Shown: positions 7,411-17,242 of the stretch, one piece after another
Position numbering within the stretch: position 1 is the first letter of the stretch
Layout of the letters: every line of letters starts with the position of its first letter
Source of the DNA: Nitrosomonas sp. Nm84
GTDB taxonomy: Bacteria; Pseudomonadota; Gammaproteobacteria; Burkholderiales; Nitrosomonadaceae
Length of the DNA stretch: 64,000 bases
NCBI RefSeq assembly: GCF_003201565.1
Contig: NZ_QJJP01000010.1
Span: 46,333 to 110,332 of the forward strand
Reading direction: 5' to 3'
Notes under the pieces: generated by a model
Seen by the model: the letters and a program-made list of their open reading frames with translations, nothing else
The model's database searches: none
Told to the model about the DNA's origin: nothing
Program-made: the position numbers and the translations under genes

Positions 7411-8766
7411 CTATTCTTCGCTTAAGGATGAATGAACGCGATCTAGAATCGGTTTGAATAAATAACTCATCAATGAGCGCTCGCCAGTTTTAATAAATAC
7501 TTCTACTGGCATACCCGCTCTAATCTGTTGATCAGATAATTGTTTCATGCCTTCAGGGGTAACTTGGGCCTTAATCGTGTAGTATGGAAGCCCGGTGCGC
7601 TCGTCCATCAGGCGATCGGCAGATACTTGAGTAACGATACCAGGAATATTCGGCGTTTTCTTTTGATTGAGCGCTGAAAAGATGAGGTCCACAGGAAGGT
7701 CGACATGCACCCGATCAATTAAATGAACCGGTACTTGTCCGGTAATCACTAATAGATCGTCGCTTGGAACAATATTCATCAACTTAAACCCTGATCCGAT
7801 GACCCCTCCTTCAGTGAATACATCCATACCTACCACGATACCATCAACAGGTGCTTTAACCTCTACATTGGCCAATTCAAAATCCTGTCCATTCAATCTA
7901 TTATCTAATGCTTCTGCTTCACGCTTGATATCGGATAACTGTTGTCTGACTTCCTTCTGATACTCTTGCTGCCGTTGAATACGACGCTGCTCCAATTCGG
8001 TTATCTGGCGCTGGATGCGACCAATATTACCAATATCCGCAGAAATTTCGCCAGTTAACTGAGTATAGGTGCGCTCTAGTTCCAAGACGCGATGACGAGG
8101 TACAAAGCCATCTGTTGCCAGATCACGTAGATTGACGAGTTGTTCTTCTAAGAATTTCAATTGCTTATTTTTGCTAACCTTTGACGCTTCAAGTCCACGC
8201 AACTGAACTCTCAACCCAGCCGTATTCTCATCAAGAGCAGCTATTTCATGTTGTAATGCTAGCTTGCGTGATATGAATAGCTGATTTTGTATGATTATGT
8301 TATTAGAAACGCGTAAGTCTGTATTTTGTAGTGATAATAACTCTGCCGGAAATAAAATTTCATTTTTGCCATCGCGCTCAGCCAGTAAACGTGCCTCTGT
8401 AGCGCGTGCCGCATAGAGCTGATGACGAGTGATATCGGCTTGTGCTTTGATCTGAACATCATTCATGCGTACCAGCACCTGACCTACGTTGACATGATCA
8501 CCTTCTTTAACCAGAATACTGTCAATGATACCGCCGGTTTGGTGCTGTACAGCTTGCAGATGACTGGCAACGGTAACCGTTCCTGGAACCGGCACACCCT
8601 TGTCGAGAGGTGCGAAAGATGCCCATAGAACGAATCCGCCAAAACCTGCTAAAACTATCCACCAGCCCAATCGGGTATGTGCGGTTTCATCAGTTTCAAC
8701 CCAACTTGAACTATCGCCCGGAATGCTCTCGATAATCTTCTCTTTTTCTTCAGCAACAAGCTTCAT
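7411..8766 (-). CDS. HlyD-family periplasmic adaptor of a type I secretion system
   Basis: This membrane fusion protein joins the ABC transporter to the outer-membrane channel. A cytoplasmic N-terminus of about 33 residues is followed by one membrane anchor (LGWWIVLAGFGGFVLWASFA). Next come a lipoyl half-motif (GGIIDSILVKEGDHVNVGQV), long coiled-coil helices (about residues 110-290), the second lipoyl half (VKAPVDGIVVGMDVFTEGGV) and a beta-barrel domain. A length of 451 residues fits PrtE/HlyD-type adaptors. It is preceded by the ABC gene (56 nt) and followed closely by the outer-membrane gene. Confidence 0.93.
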   Translation of the reverse strand: MKLVAEEKEKIIESIPGDSSSWVETDETAHTRLGWWIVLAGFGGFVLWASFAPLDKGVPVPGTVTVASHLQAVQHQTGGIIDSILVKEGDHVNVGQVLVRMNDVQIKAQADITRHQLYAARATEARLLAERDGKNEILFPAELLSLQNTDLRVSNNIIIQNQLFISRKLALQHEIAALDENTAGLRVQLRGLEASKVSKNKQLKFLEEQLVNLRDLATDGFVPRHRVLELERTYTQLTGEISADIGNIGRIQRQITELEQRRIQRQQEYQKEVRQQLSDIKREAEALDNRLNGQDFELANVEVKAPVDGIVVGMDVFTEGGVIGSGFKLMNIVPSDDLLVITGQVPVHLIDRVHVDLPVDLIFSALNQKKTPNIPGIVTQVSADRLMDERTGLPYYTIKAQVTPEGMKQLSDQQIRAGMPVEVFIKTGERSLMSYLFKPILDRVHSSLSEE

Positions 8767-8822
8767 TAATATTCCTGTTCAAGGATCAGTACTTTTCAAT
8801 TGTTAATTATAGCGCGTGTGAT

Positions 8823-10610
8823 TTATTCGGTTTCCGGAGCAGTGGCGTTAACAGTCTGAGTTACCTCGTTTTGAGCAGCTGGCTTTTTAGTCTCTTGTTG
8901 TGATTGCAAGGCTTTCTGTGCTTGCTGTTGTTGGGTTAACTTTTCAATCACTTGGTTTGTTGGGCCAAACAATTTTGCTGAGCCATCCTGTAGTAATAAC
9001 AGTTTTGTGGTGACACTGATGATACTGGTTCGATGTGTAATAAGAACGATAGTTTTTCCACGTTTTTTTAGATCGACCAGCGCAGCCAACAACGCTTGTT
9101 CACCGACATCATCTAAGTTTGAATTGGGTTCATCAAGGACAATCAATGAGGGATCATTATACATGGTACGCGCTAAGCCAAGACGCTGCTTTTGTCCACC
9201 TGACAGACCCGCACCGCCGTCACCTAGCGGTGTATCATAGCCTTCCGGCATATTCAGAATCATTTCATGAACACCTGCACGTTTGGCAGCCAGGATAACC
9301 TTGTCAGCATCAATTTCTCCAAAGCGGGCAATGTTCTCGGAAATGGTGCCGGCAAATAATTCTATATCCTGTGGTAAGTAACCGATATGCGGCCCTAGCT
9401 CGTCCTTATTCCAAAGATAGACATCAGCACCATCCAGCCTTACTTTTCCCGCAGCGGCTGGCCATATACCGACCAATAAGCGCGCTAAAGTGGATTTTCC
9501 AGATCCGCTGGGGCCAATGATACCCAACACCTCACCAGCAGCCAGAGAGAAAGTCAGCCCTTTGATGACTGGAACTTTGCTGCCAGGCGGCATGGCGGTA
9601 ACATTCTCGACCGCAATGATACCTTTGGGTTTGGGTAACGCCATACCTGCTTCGCGGGCTGGATTCTGCTCGAGCAGTTTATTCAGGCGTTCATATGCGC
9701 TGCGCGTACCGCCAATTTGCTTCCATACACTGATCAACAGTTGAACCGGAGCAATGGCTCTACCCAACAAAATTGAACCGGCGATCATCATTCCGGGCGT
9801 AATGCTGTTATCCAAGACCAGCAAGGCGCCTAGTCCCAGCATGAGCGATTGTAATGCCACGGTACATGACTTGGATAGTGCGGTAACAATGCCCGCCTTT
9901 TCACTGGCTTCTGCTTGTAAATTCAGAAAGCGGCTATGCAATTTATACCAACGGGCCTGTATATTGGGCAGCATACCCATGGCTTCGATGACTTCCGCAT
10001 TGCGCAAATTATTGGATGCTACATTACTGGAGGCGATTGCCATGGAATTGGCTTCGGCCAAGGGTTTGTGTGAGATTTTCTCATTAATGTAAGCCAATGC
10101 AATCAATATGACAGTACCGCATAATGCAAAAATACCCAAGCCGGGATGAAACATAAATATAACGAATAAATAAATCGGGAACCACGGCGCATCAAAAAAA
10201 GCAAAAAGGGCATTGCCCGTCAAGAATTGTCTCAGATTGGTTAAATCTTTTAAGGCCTGCCCGGCGTTGCCATCACCTTGTTTTAAGCTTTGTTCAAAAG
10301 CGGCGGTATAGACGCGTTTATTCAATTTCATGTCGAGTTGAGCGCCGACGCGGATGAGCACGAAGCTACGCACATATTCCAATGCGCCCATAAAAATGTA
10401 GGCACCCAGCATGATCAGCGTTAACATGTATAGAGTCATCTCGTTGCGGCTGGTCAATACACTGTCATAGAGCTGCAGCATATAGATGGCCGGCATCAGC
10501 ATCAGCATATTGATGACTGCACTGAAAACGCCAATGTTGCGAAAAGCTTGTTTAAAGCTGGCTAGGACCTGCGCAACTTCATTTTGTGGAGCTTTAAATT
10601 TGAATTTCAT
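8823..10610 (-). CDS. Type I secretion ABC transporter, PrtD/RsaD type
   Basis: This 595-residue inner-membrane permease/ATPase powers one-step export of C-terminally tagged proteins. The membrane domain spans about residues 20-310. The ATPase domain has Walker A GIIGPSGSGKSTLARLLVG, signature LSGGQKQRLGLA, Walker B LIVLDEPNSNLDD and the switch histidine ITHR. There is no N-terminal C39 peptidase domain, so the substrate should carry an uncleaved C-terminal signal. A Gln-rich tail of about 40 residues follows the ATPase. The best substrate candidate here is the RTX/S-layer-like protein at 27233. Confidence 0.94.
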   Translation of the reverse strand: MKFKFKAPQNEVAQVLASFKQAFRNIGVFSAVINMLMLMPAIYMLQLYDSVLTSRNEMTLYMLTLIMLGAYIFMGALEYVRSFVLIRVGAQLDMKLNKRVYTAAFEQSLKQGDGNAGQALKDLTNLRQFLTGNALFAFFDAPWFPIYLFVIFMFHPGLGIFALCGTVILIALAYINEKISHKPLAEANSMAIASSNVASNNLRNAEVIEAMGMLPNIQARWYKLHSRFLNLQAEASEKAGIVTALSKSCTVALQSLMLGLGALLVLDNSITPGMMIAGSILLGRAIAPVQLLISVWKQIGGTRSAYERLNKLLEQNPAREAGMALPKPKGIIAVENVTAMPPGSKVPVIKGLTFSLAAGEVLGIIGPSGSGKSTLARLLVGIWPAAAGKVRLDGADVYLWNKDELGPHIGYLPQDIELFAGTISENIARFGEIDADKVILAAKRAGVHEMILNMPEGYDTPLGDGGAGLSGGQKQRLGLARTMYNDPSLIVLDEPNSNLDDVGEQALLAALVDLKKRGKTIVLITHRTSIISVTTKLLLLQDGSAKLFGPTNQVIEKLTQQQQAQKALQSQQETKKPAAQNEVTQTVNATAPETE

Positions 10611-10744
10611 CTATATGTGATGGAAAAATGGTATGTGGCTGATTGCAAAATATTAACCGCAGCTGAGGCTTTTAAATTTGATAGGGATTACATGATTTGC
10701 CAGGAATCGCAGTATATTGAATTGGTTGTAATTATAATTGCCGA

Positions 10745-11632
10745 TCATCTGTTTTGACTAGGCAAATCTTCGGCTGTCAGCTTAAATGATCTAGGAAAAA
10801 AATTTAAATCCCGTCTTGCATCGGAACTGTCAAATACCAAGTCTTGATTCATTCTTTCCGCCATTGCCGCTGTCCAGTGCTGATAGCGTGGTAGCCAGCG
10901 CAATCCCCATGTCGCTATTTGAAAAAGCCAAAGCGGTACGGTCAATATGCGAGGTGTGCGACCAAGCGCTGCAAATATGTGTTTAATCATTTCACGATAT
11001 GACAAAGTTTCTCCACCTGTTACGTTATAGGAACGATTTGTCAAATTTAAAGTGCTGAGTGCGGAAGAACACGCCAGTGCAACATCTTCAACATGGATAG
11101 GCTGCCGTAATCCTTGGCCTGATACGAGGATGGGGAAAAATCCGAATCGACGGATAAATTGTATGATCTCAGCAACATTTTTATCCCGTCCGTAGCCATA
11201 AATCAGGGTTGGGCGCAAAATAATCCATTCTACTGTGTGAGTGGTTGCCCATGCTTGCACAAGTTCTTCACCTTTTATCAATTGAAGTGCAATCTCTCTT
11301 TCACTGTGTTCCGAAGAAGTGTTTTTAGTGAATCGGCTGGTGGAGGATAATACAACAATCCGACGAGCACCATAAGCTAATAAGAGATTAAAATACTCGG
11401 GTAATATCCAAATTGGAGCAACGCATAACCACGTAGGGATTTTGTTCTTCTCTGCACTTATTTTTTCTAAATGGATAGTGCTGAGTCGTTGCCACGTGAC
11501 TTGCGGATGGTTTTGCACCACTGGATGGCGAGAAAAAGCGATGATATGCCTGCGTTCTTGTGTCAGTTTCTGTAGCAGACATTCGCCTACCAAGCTGGTT
11601 GCTCCTAACAATCCGATCGGTTGTTCATTCAT
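10745..11632 (-). CDS. NAD-dependent epimerase/dehydratase family (extended SDR-like) protein
   Basis: The 295-residue product has a nucleotide-binding N-terminus, GLLGATSLVGECLLQ, close to the GxxGxxG motif of short-chain dehydrogenases. Further SDR-like elements are ILRPTLIYGYGRDKN, where the active-site Tyr region is shifted and poorly conserved, and VTGGETLSYREM typical of NAD(P)-binding sugar epimerase-like proteins. It would act on a nucleotide sugar or be a non-catalytic relative. Its start overlaps the end of the upstream glycosyltransferase by 8 nt, which implies co-expression within the polysaccharide locus. The exact substrate cannot be told. Confidence 0.8.
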   Translation of the reverse strand: MNEQPIGLLGATSLVGECLLQKLTQERRHIIAFSRHPVVQNHPQVTWQRLSTIHLEKISAEKNKIPTWLCVAPIWILPEYFNLLLAYGARRIVVLSSTSRFTKNTSSEHSEREIALQLIKGEELVQAWATTHTVEWIILRPTLIYGYGRDKNVAEIIQFIRRFGFFPILVSGQGLRQPIHVEDVALACSSALSTLNLTNRSYNVTGGETLSYREMIKHIFAALGRTPRILTVPLWLFQIATWGLRWLPRYQHWTAAMAERMNQDLVFDSSDARRDLNFFPRSFKLTAEDLPSQNR

Positions 11633-12536
11633 GCTTTGGTTTTAACAGGCGATAGCAATTTCGTGCCGCATAAAATACTACTGTGACGACAAAACGGAGC
11701 CATACACTGACAGTAATCAATCCCATCAGTATGCCCGGATATTGTCGGCGAAAGAATTTGTGGTAAAAGCGCAACATGCCCCTATGTTTGTGCCAGGCAA
11801 CAAAGAACGGTCGGGAATGGCTGCAGGTTCCCTGAAAATGAGTAACCGGAGCATCTGGTACAAAAATAATCTTCCAATTTTTTTGTTTAAAGCGCATGCA
11901 CCAGTCCAGATCTTCGCAGTGTAAAAAATAGTTTTCATCCCAGGAGCCTACCTCGTCGATTGCCTCACGCCGCACGAGCATCAGTGCGCCTGATATTGCA
12001 TCCACTTCGACCGGTGTGTGCGGCAGCGGCTGTTTATTCAGATGAAAATCAAAAAATAATTGCGGCCAGTATTTTTCCAGGCGATATAAGCCGACGGCGC
12101 GCACAAAAGCCCGCCACGGTGAAAGCATAGCGCGTCGCCCGCCACCTTGTTCGGAGCCATCCGGATTAATCAGATATCCACCAACCATGCCGATATGAGG
12201 ATCTGTTTTCATTACTTGAATCATGCACTGCAATGCGCCGGGACTTAAAATGCAGTCGGGATTCAGGAAAAGAATGTAAGGCTGGGTCGAAATATTAAGG
12301 CCTGTGTTGCAACCTGCTGCAAAGCCAACGTTGTTTTCCAAGCGAACAATTTGTAGGCGATTTTCTGTCGATAACCTGGATTCCAATTCTGAGAGGCTGG
12401 AATCTGAGGAGGCATTATCGATGATAATGACTTGCTGTGCTTGTCCTAGTGCAGCGACGGTACATGTTGTTAGCAACGAACCGGCATTGTAGTTAACGAT
12501 AACAACCGCAACCGATTCAAGGCCGAGGATAGGCAA
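11625..12536 (-). CDS. Family 2 glycosyltransferase, rhamnosyltransferase-like
   Basis: This 303-residue GT-A enzyme has VVIVNYNAGSLLTTC at the N-terminus, the NVGFAAGCNTGL motif, the metal-binding-type FLNPDC, and CEDLDWCMRF near the acceptor-site end. These match the GT2 subgroup that adds rhamnose or similar sugars to growing polysaccharide. A C-terminal hydrophobic stretch (GILMGLITVSVWLRFVVTVV) probably anchors it to the inner membrane. It is the first gene of the pair with the epimerase-like gene. Donor and acceptor are not readable from sequence. Confidence 0.88.
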   Translation of the reverse strand: MPILGLESVAVVIVNYNAGSLLTTCTVAALGQAQQVIIIDNASSDSSLSELESRLSTENRLQIVRLENNVGFAAGCNTGLNISTQPYILFLNPDCILSPGALQCMIQVMKTDPHIGMVGGYLINPDGSEQGGGRRAMLSPWRAFVRAVGLYRLEKYWPQLFFDFHLNKQPLPHTPVEVDAISGALMLVRREAIDEVGSWDENYFLHCEDLDWCMRFKQKNWKIIFVPDAPVTHFQGTCSHSRPFFVAWHKHRGMLRFYHKFFRRQYPGILMGLITVSVWLRFVVTVVFYAARNCYRLLKPKHE

Positions 12537-12944
12537 TTTATTCTAACTCCATGGTTGGCACTAAGATCTATGCGTGGTTGCTGTCAGTCGATATCAGTTA
12601 AATCACCATCGGCAAGGCCGGTGGCTTATATTTGCTAACCCATCAAAAGGGCGAGTGCTTATTGGTGGCATCTCTGGATCTTTGCTTGATTTCCATTCAT
12701 CAAATCGTTGGCATTGTTGAGGAATATACATTAAAATTCCCACACAAGCACAGGTTCAAGGTGTTTCTCGCCGTATTGACCCTCCTCACTTATCTTTATT
12801 CGTGCCGACCTTATCGATGCAAAAATCATTAATAACTATAAGTCATCAAAAATCCGCTTGGATGATTGAACAAGTATCTGACCATGTGGCTTATCAAATA
12901 ATGTTGTGTTTCGATCTGAACTTGCTTTAATCACCTGCTAGGTC
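12537..12944. other. 408-nt region with no recognisable gene
   Basis: This stretch separates the minus-strand glycosyltransferase from the plus-strand one. Short open frames exist on both strands (for example 66 residues from a TTG at 12632), but none has a ribosome binding site or family resemblance. It should contain the divergent promoters of its two neighbours. I could not pick a convincing promoter by eye. Confidence 0.5.
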
Positions 12945-15900
12945 ATGAGTACTCTTGCCACATCTTATGCTCCTTTGGTGACTCTTGTCATTCGCAGCAT
13001 GAGTCGATCGACACTCAATGAAGCGCTTGATTCGGTGGCCGCACAAATTTATCCAAATATTGAAGTCATTGTGGTCAATGCCAAAGGTGGCAATCATGCC
13101 GATCTTGCTATAAGCTGCGGTCGCTTTCCTCTCCGCTTGATCAATCAGGAAGGGGACACGATTGGGCGTAGCGCAGCGGTCAATACTGCTTTGGAAGCTG
13201 CCCGTGGGGATTTGCTGGGATTTCTCGATGGCGATGGCATGCTCCTCCGTCCCGATCATGTGATGTGCCTTGTAGACGCCTTGCGCGCTCGCCCGGATGC
13301 AGTGGCGGCCTGCGCGCGTGTTCACATGATGGATTCTAGCGGGCGATTGTTGCGCGAGTTGGCTATGCCATTCGATACAATTTCATTGTATCTGGGCAAT
13401 TTTTTGCCGATCCATGCCGTTTTATTTCACCGCCGAGCATACATGGCTGGAGCACGCTTCGATGAGGCATTGGAGCTTTACGAGGATTGGGATTTCTGCC
13501 TACAAGTTGCGCAGCAGGGTGATTTCATTGTCGCCGATACTATGGCGGCGATTACTTGCATTGATGAGGATCATGAATTTGCCATCACGGGTGATCCGGA
13601 ACTTGCGAGAGCAACTGAGCATGCCGTGTATGCGAAGTGGAAAACACGCATGGATGACTCTATTTTCCATGATCTAATAAACCGCGCACGGGCTTATCCT
13701 CAGTTGCAGGCATTACAAGCGCATGCCAATGATCTGGAGTCACAACTCAAGGAACTGCAGCGCCTGCATGCGGACCAGCGCCGCTTGACCGAGGAGACTG
13801 TGGCGCTTTTCGAAAATTCACGTTCCTGGCGCGTGACGCGTCCTTTGCGCAGTGCTTCTACCCTGGCGCGACTAGTGCAGCGCGCATGGTGTGGATTCGG
13901 TCTGTTGGATAGAGGTATGCAGTTGCGCGTGCTGGGCTGGCTGCTGAGTGGTCAAATAGCACCCGCGCGACGTAAGCTATCCCTTGTCCTTCAAGAAGCT
14001 GCCGAGGCGTCGAATCACAGTGCACTGTCGGCTACTGCTGCGCCGCTTATGTACAACACTCAGCCATCCTTCCCGGCGTTGCCGACGCGTATTGATGTCG
14101 TGATCCCGGTCTATAACGGCTTTGAGTTTCTTGAATCGTTATTCGATAGTCTTGAACGTGCGGCAAGCACCCCATTTCGCTTGCTGGTTTGTAATGATGC
14201 GAGTACAGATGAACGCGTACAACCTTGGTTGGAACAACGTTTGCAGGATTTTTCCGGCGCTATCTTGTTACACAACGAAAACAATCTGGGTTTCGTAGGA
14301 ACAGTCAATCGCTTGTTTGAAAAAGTTACTGATGATTTCGTACTGCTGAATTCCGATGTGCAGGTACCGCCGTTCTGGTTGGAACGTCTGTTTGCGGTAA
14401 TTCTGGAAAATCCACAGGTGGCGAGCGTCACGCCATTTACCAATGCCGGGGCGATATGCAGCTTCCCGAAATTCTTTGTGGATAACCTGCTTCCTCAGGG
14501 ATTGGGTGCATTGGAGGTAGACGGCGTTCTCGCGCGACTGAAGGATGCTGCGGCCATAGAGATTCCGACCGGGGTCGGCTTTTGCATGGCGATCCGCCTG
14601 GAAGCGGCAAAACGCATTGGTATGTTTGATCCGGTCTTCGGCAGGGGATATCGTGAAGAGAACGATTGGTGTCAAAAGGCTAGAATGCTGGGTTACCAGC
14701 ATGTGCTGGCGCCCAATTTATTTGTATATCATAAGCATGGCGGCTCTTTCCCATCCAAGGAACGTCAAGTGCTGGCGGATCGGAATGAAGTGATACTACG
14801 CGAGCGTTATCCCGGATTGTTCGAATGCTATGAAGATTTTATTCATCGCGATCCTATCCGGCCGTTACGCGATTTTCTTTATCTGATGGTATTGGCAAGA
14901 CAAGCTAGTCGTCCTGCACTCGTTATCATCGATAACGCGATCAAAGGTGGAGCCTATGCGTATAGCCGTGAGCTGATCGCTAATACATTGGATGCAGGTC
15001 AACCTGTGCTGCACCTACTCGATGATATTTATACCGGGGAATTGCGCGTCGAATGGATGTCGCCCAATGAGCGGCTCACTTTGAATTTTAGCGATTACCC
15101 TGCTTGGGGCCGGGTGATTGCCGGTATCCAACCGGAAAGTATCCTGATCAATAATCTCTATTCCTACCGCCGACCGATGGATTTTTTGCATTGGCTGACG
15201 CAGCAGTCAGTTATCAACGACGTCCCTGTAAGCATTGCGCTGCATGACTTTTTCATGCTGTGCCCGAGCCTGTTTCTCATTGATAGCGAGAAGAATTATT
15301 GCGGATTGCCCGATAGTGCAACTTGTAGTCGTTGCTTTAGCCATCTGCCCATGGATCTTCCCTGCGGTGCGGAATCGATTGCCGAGTGGCGTGCAATCTG
15401 GACAAAAGCATTGGCAATGGCCGCTAGCATTATCGCTTTTTCTAACAGCACGCGTGATTTGTTCATGCGCATTTATCCGCAATATGCGGACAAGATCGTG
15501 GTGCGGCCACATTCGATGGCGCGCTTTCGCCATCAGGTAGTTTCGGTTGACCTAGACAAGCCGCTGCATATCGGTATCGTCGGATCAATCGGTTGGCAGA
15601 AGGGCTGGAATATCGTCAAGCAATTATGCGAGGAAATTGATTCCCGCCGCTTGCCGTTTCGCATCACGGTCATCGGCGAGATGGTACCGGACTTCTCTGC
15701 CGATTGCCTGAAGGTGACGGGGCGTTATGAAAGGACCGCGCTGGCATCGGCTATTGCACAATCGGGTGCAAATATTTTTCTGTTTCCATCGATTTGGCCG
15801 GAGACTTTTTCCTACGTTGCGCACGAAATAATGGTCTGCGGTGTTCCGCTGTGTTGCTTCAATCTTGGGGCTCCTGCTGAAGCAGTAACGAATTATTCTA

Positions 15901-16016
15901 CTGGATTGGTGCTCGACGACCGAGCCTCTCCCGCAATGTTGCTCGAGCAAATGGAAGGTTTTCGTGCACAGCTTTTGCATCAGCGCAGCGAGGGTGAACG
16001 CCGATCTGCTAGTTGA
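12945..16016 (+). CDS. Three-domain glycosyltransferase (GT2-GT2-GT4-like)
   Basis: The 1023-residue cytoplasmic enzyme is a fusion. Residues about 8-230 are a GT2 domain (LVIRSMSRSTLNEALDSV, DGDGM, YEDWDFCLQV). Residues about 240-290 are a coiled coil with basic SRSWRVTRPLR. Residues about 383-640 are a second GT2 domain (IDVVIPVYNGFEFLESLF, NNLGFVGTVN, NSDVQ, REENDWCQKA). Residues about 655-1015 are a GT-B-like domain (IGIVGSIGWQKGWNIV, FLFPSIWPETFSYVAHEI) with the E-containing loop of GT4 enzymes. It probably adds several sugars in sequence to an exported polysaccharide. The first GT2 domain closely resembles that of the 1543-residue protein at 18321. The ribosome binding site (AGG) is weak. 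Confidence 0.88.
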   Translation: MSTLATSYAPLVTLVIRSMSRSTLNEALDSVAAQIYPNIEVIVVNAKGGNHADLAISCGRFPLRLINQEGDTIGRSAAVNTALEAARGDLLGFLDGDGMLLRPDHVMCLVDALRARPDAVAACARVHMMDSSGRLLRELAMPFDTISLYLGNFLPIHAVLFHRRAYMAGARFDEALELYEDWDFCLQVAQQGDFIVADTMAAITCIDEDHEFAITGDPELARATEHAVYAKWKTRMDDSIFHDLINRARAYPQLQALQAHANDLESQLKELQRLHADQRRLTEETVALFENSRSWRVTRPLRSASTLARLVQRAWCGFGLLDRGMQLRVLGWLLSGQIAPARRKLSLVLQEAAEASNHSALSATAAPLMYNTQPSFPALPTRIDVVIPVYNGFEFLESLFDSLERAASTPFRLLVCNDASTDERVQPWLEQRLQDFSGAILLHNENNLGFVGTVNRLFEKVTDDFVLLNSDVQVPPFWLERLFAVILENPQVASVTPFTNAGAICSFPKFFVDNLLPQGLGALEVDGVLARLKDAAAIEIPTGVGFCMAIRLEAAKRIGMFDPVFGRGYREENDWCQKARMLGYQHVLAPNLFVYHKHGGSFPSKERQVLADRNEVILRERYPGLFECYEDFIHRDPIRPLRDFLYLMVLARQASRPALVIIDNAIKGGAYAYSRELIANTLDAGQPVLHLLDDIYTGELRVEWMSPNERLTLNFSDYPAWGRVIAGIQPESILINNLYSYRRPMDFLHWLTQQSVINDVPVSIALHDFFMLCPSLFLIDSEKNYCGLPDSATCSRCFSHLPMDLPCGAESIAEWRAIWTKALAMAASIIAFSNSTRDLFMRIYPQYADKIVVRPHSMARFRHQVVSVDLDKPLHIGIVGSIGWQKGWNIVKQLCEEIDSRRLPFRITVIGEMVPDFSADCLKVTGRYERTALASAIAQSGANIFLFPSIWPETFSYVAHEIMVCGVPLCCFNLGAPAEAVTNYSTGLVLDDRASPAMLLEQMEGFRAQLLHQRSEGERRSAS

Positions 16017-16154
16017 AATAGCGATTGACCCAACCAATTTGCAATAGAGATCAAATATTCAGATTCATGGGCCATCGTTCAGATGCAATTCTGGGTTGGT
16101 AGTTATGGCCTGGGCTGATACACTGAGTTCATTATCTACGGCTTTCTATAACTC

Positions 16155-17234
16155 ATGACGACACTATCAGTTAAACGCTTGCTTGGCCGGATTTTACGGT
16201 TGATTGTTCGAGACTCACAAAAGCAAGAAGCAATCAAGCAGTGGGTAAGGCGCGTTCGTTCTTCATTAGGCATGCGCAAGCAGAGCTGGTTCGACAACGG
16301 CTATCTTCACCTTCCGGAAGTCCAAATAAAGCCGCAAGGAACCATTCATAGTGCAGTGCTTCGCGCTATTGCAGTGTCGCCTCAGTACGTTTTTGCGCTT
16401 GAACAGCTGGATCCCCCAATATCGGCCCCTATCGTAAATGAAGCAGATGATAGGCGGCTGACATTTTGTTGCAACATTTGCGGTGCCACGAATACAGATG
16501 TTGCACTCAATCTTGTCAGCGACCGCGAAGCGCCATCTTGTAAAGAATGTGGATCAAGTCTGAGAGTACGTTCAGTGATCGATGCATTGACGTCGGAAAT
16601 TTTCGGTGAAAGTCTTCCGCTGTCTTCCGCACCGCTATCCAAATCGATTCGTGGCGTGGGTATGAGCGACTGGGAAGGCTATGCCAAGCCGCTGGCAAGA
16701 ATATTTTCCTATCATAATAGTTTCTATCATCAGGAACCGAGGCTTGACATTACCAATGTTCCGGAAAGCGAATTTGAGAAATATGATTTCTTGATTTCCA
16801 GCGATGTGATGGAGCATGTTCCCAACGACGTCGACAAGGCATTCGCCTACATGGCTAAAATGCTGAAGCCGGGAGGATTCCTGGTGTTGACTGTTCCCTA
16901 CAAGCCTGACGGGGATCACGAAGAATTTTATCCGGATCTGCATGAATATCGACTAATAAGCACTGCCGGAAAGACATTCTTGTATAACCGCACGTCTGAA
17001 GGTGTCGAACAGATCTATGATAATTTAGTTTTTCATGGTGGCGATGGATTTACGTTGTTCATGCGCATGTTTTCCGAAGCAGGCCTGATCAAGATTCTTG
17101 AGAATAGCGGATTTGACGGCGGCATCAAGATCTATCGCGATGACGATCCCCGTTATGGGATTGTTTGGCCTATCTCCTGGTGCCTTACGATTGTGGCACG
17201 CAAAGCTCAGCATGCCGGCTCCAATCCCGGTTGA
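16155..17234 (+). CDS. Class I SAM-dependent methyltransferase with zinc-ribbon-like motif
   Basis: The 359-residue product has an N-terminal extension of about 90 residues, then a CxxC...CxxC element (CNICGATN and CKECGSSLRV, about residues 100-138) likely to bind zinc. A Methyltransf_11-type core follows: SSDVMEHVPNDVDKAF, then MLKPGGFLVLTVPYKPDGD. The glycine-rich motif I is not obvious, so the fold is assigned from the later motifs. Its place between glycosyltransferase genes suggests it methylates a sugar, perhaps the chain end that stops polymerisation and is recognised by Wzt. That role is inference. Confidence 0.75.
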   Translation: MTTLSVKRLLGRILRLIVRDSQKQEAIKQWVRRVRSSLGMRKQSWFDNGYLHLPEVQIKPQGTIHSAVLRAIAVSPQYVFALEQLDPPISAPIVNEADDRRLTFCCNICGATNTDVALNLVSDREAPSCKECGSSLRVRSVIDALTSEIFGESLPLSSAPLSKSIRGVGMSDWEGYAKPLARIFSYHNSFYHQEPRLDITNVPESEFEKYDFLISSDVMEHVPNDVDKAFAYMAKMLKPGGFLVLTVPYKPDGDHEEFYPDLHEYRLISTAGKTFLYNRTSEGVEQIYDNLVFHGGDGFTLFMRMFSEAGLIKILENSGFDGGIKIYRDDDPRYGIVWPISWCLTIVARKAQHAGSNPG

Positions 17235-17242
17235 GATGCGGT

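Noticed and set aside
12632..12832. 66-residue frame in the gap between glycosyltransferase genes
   Set aside because: It starts with TTG, has no ribosome binding site and resembles no family.
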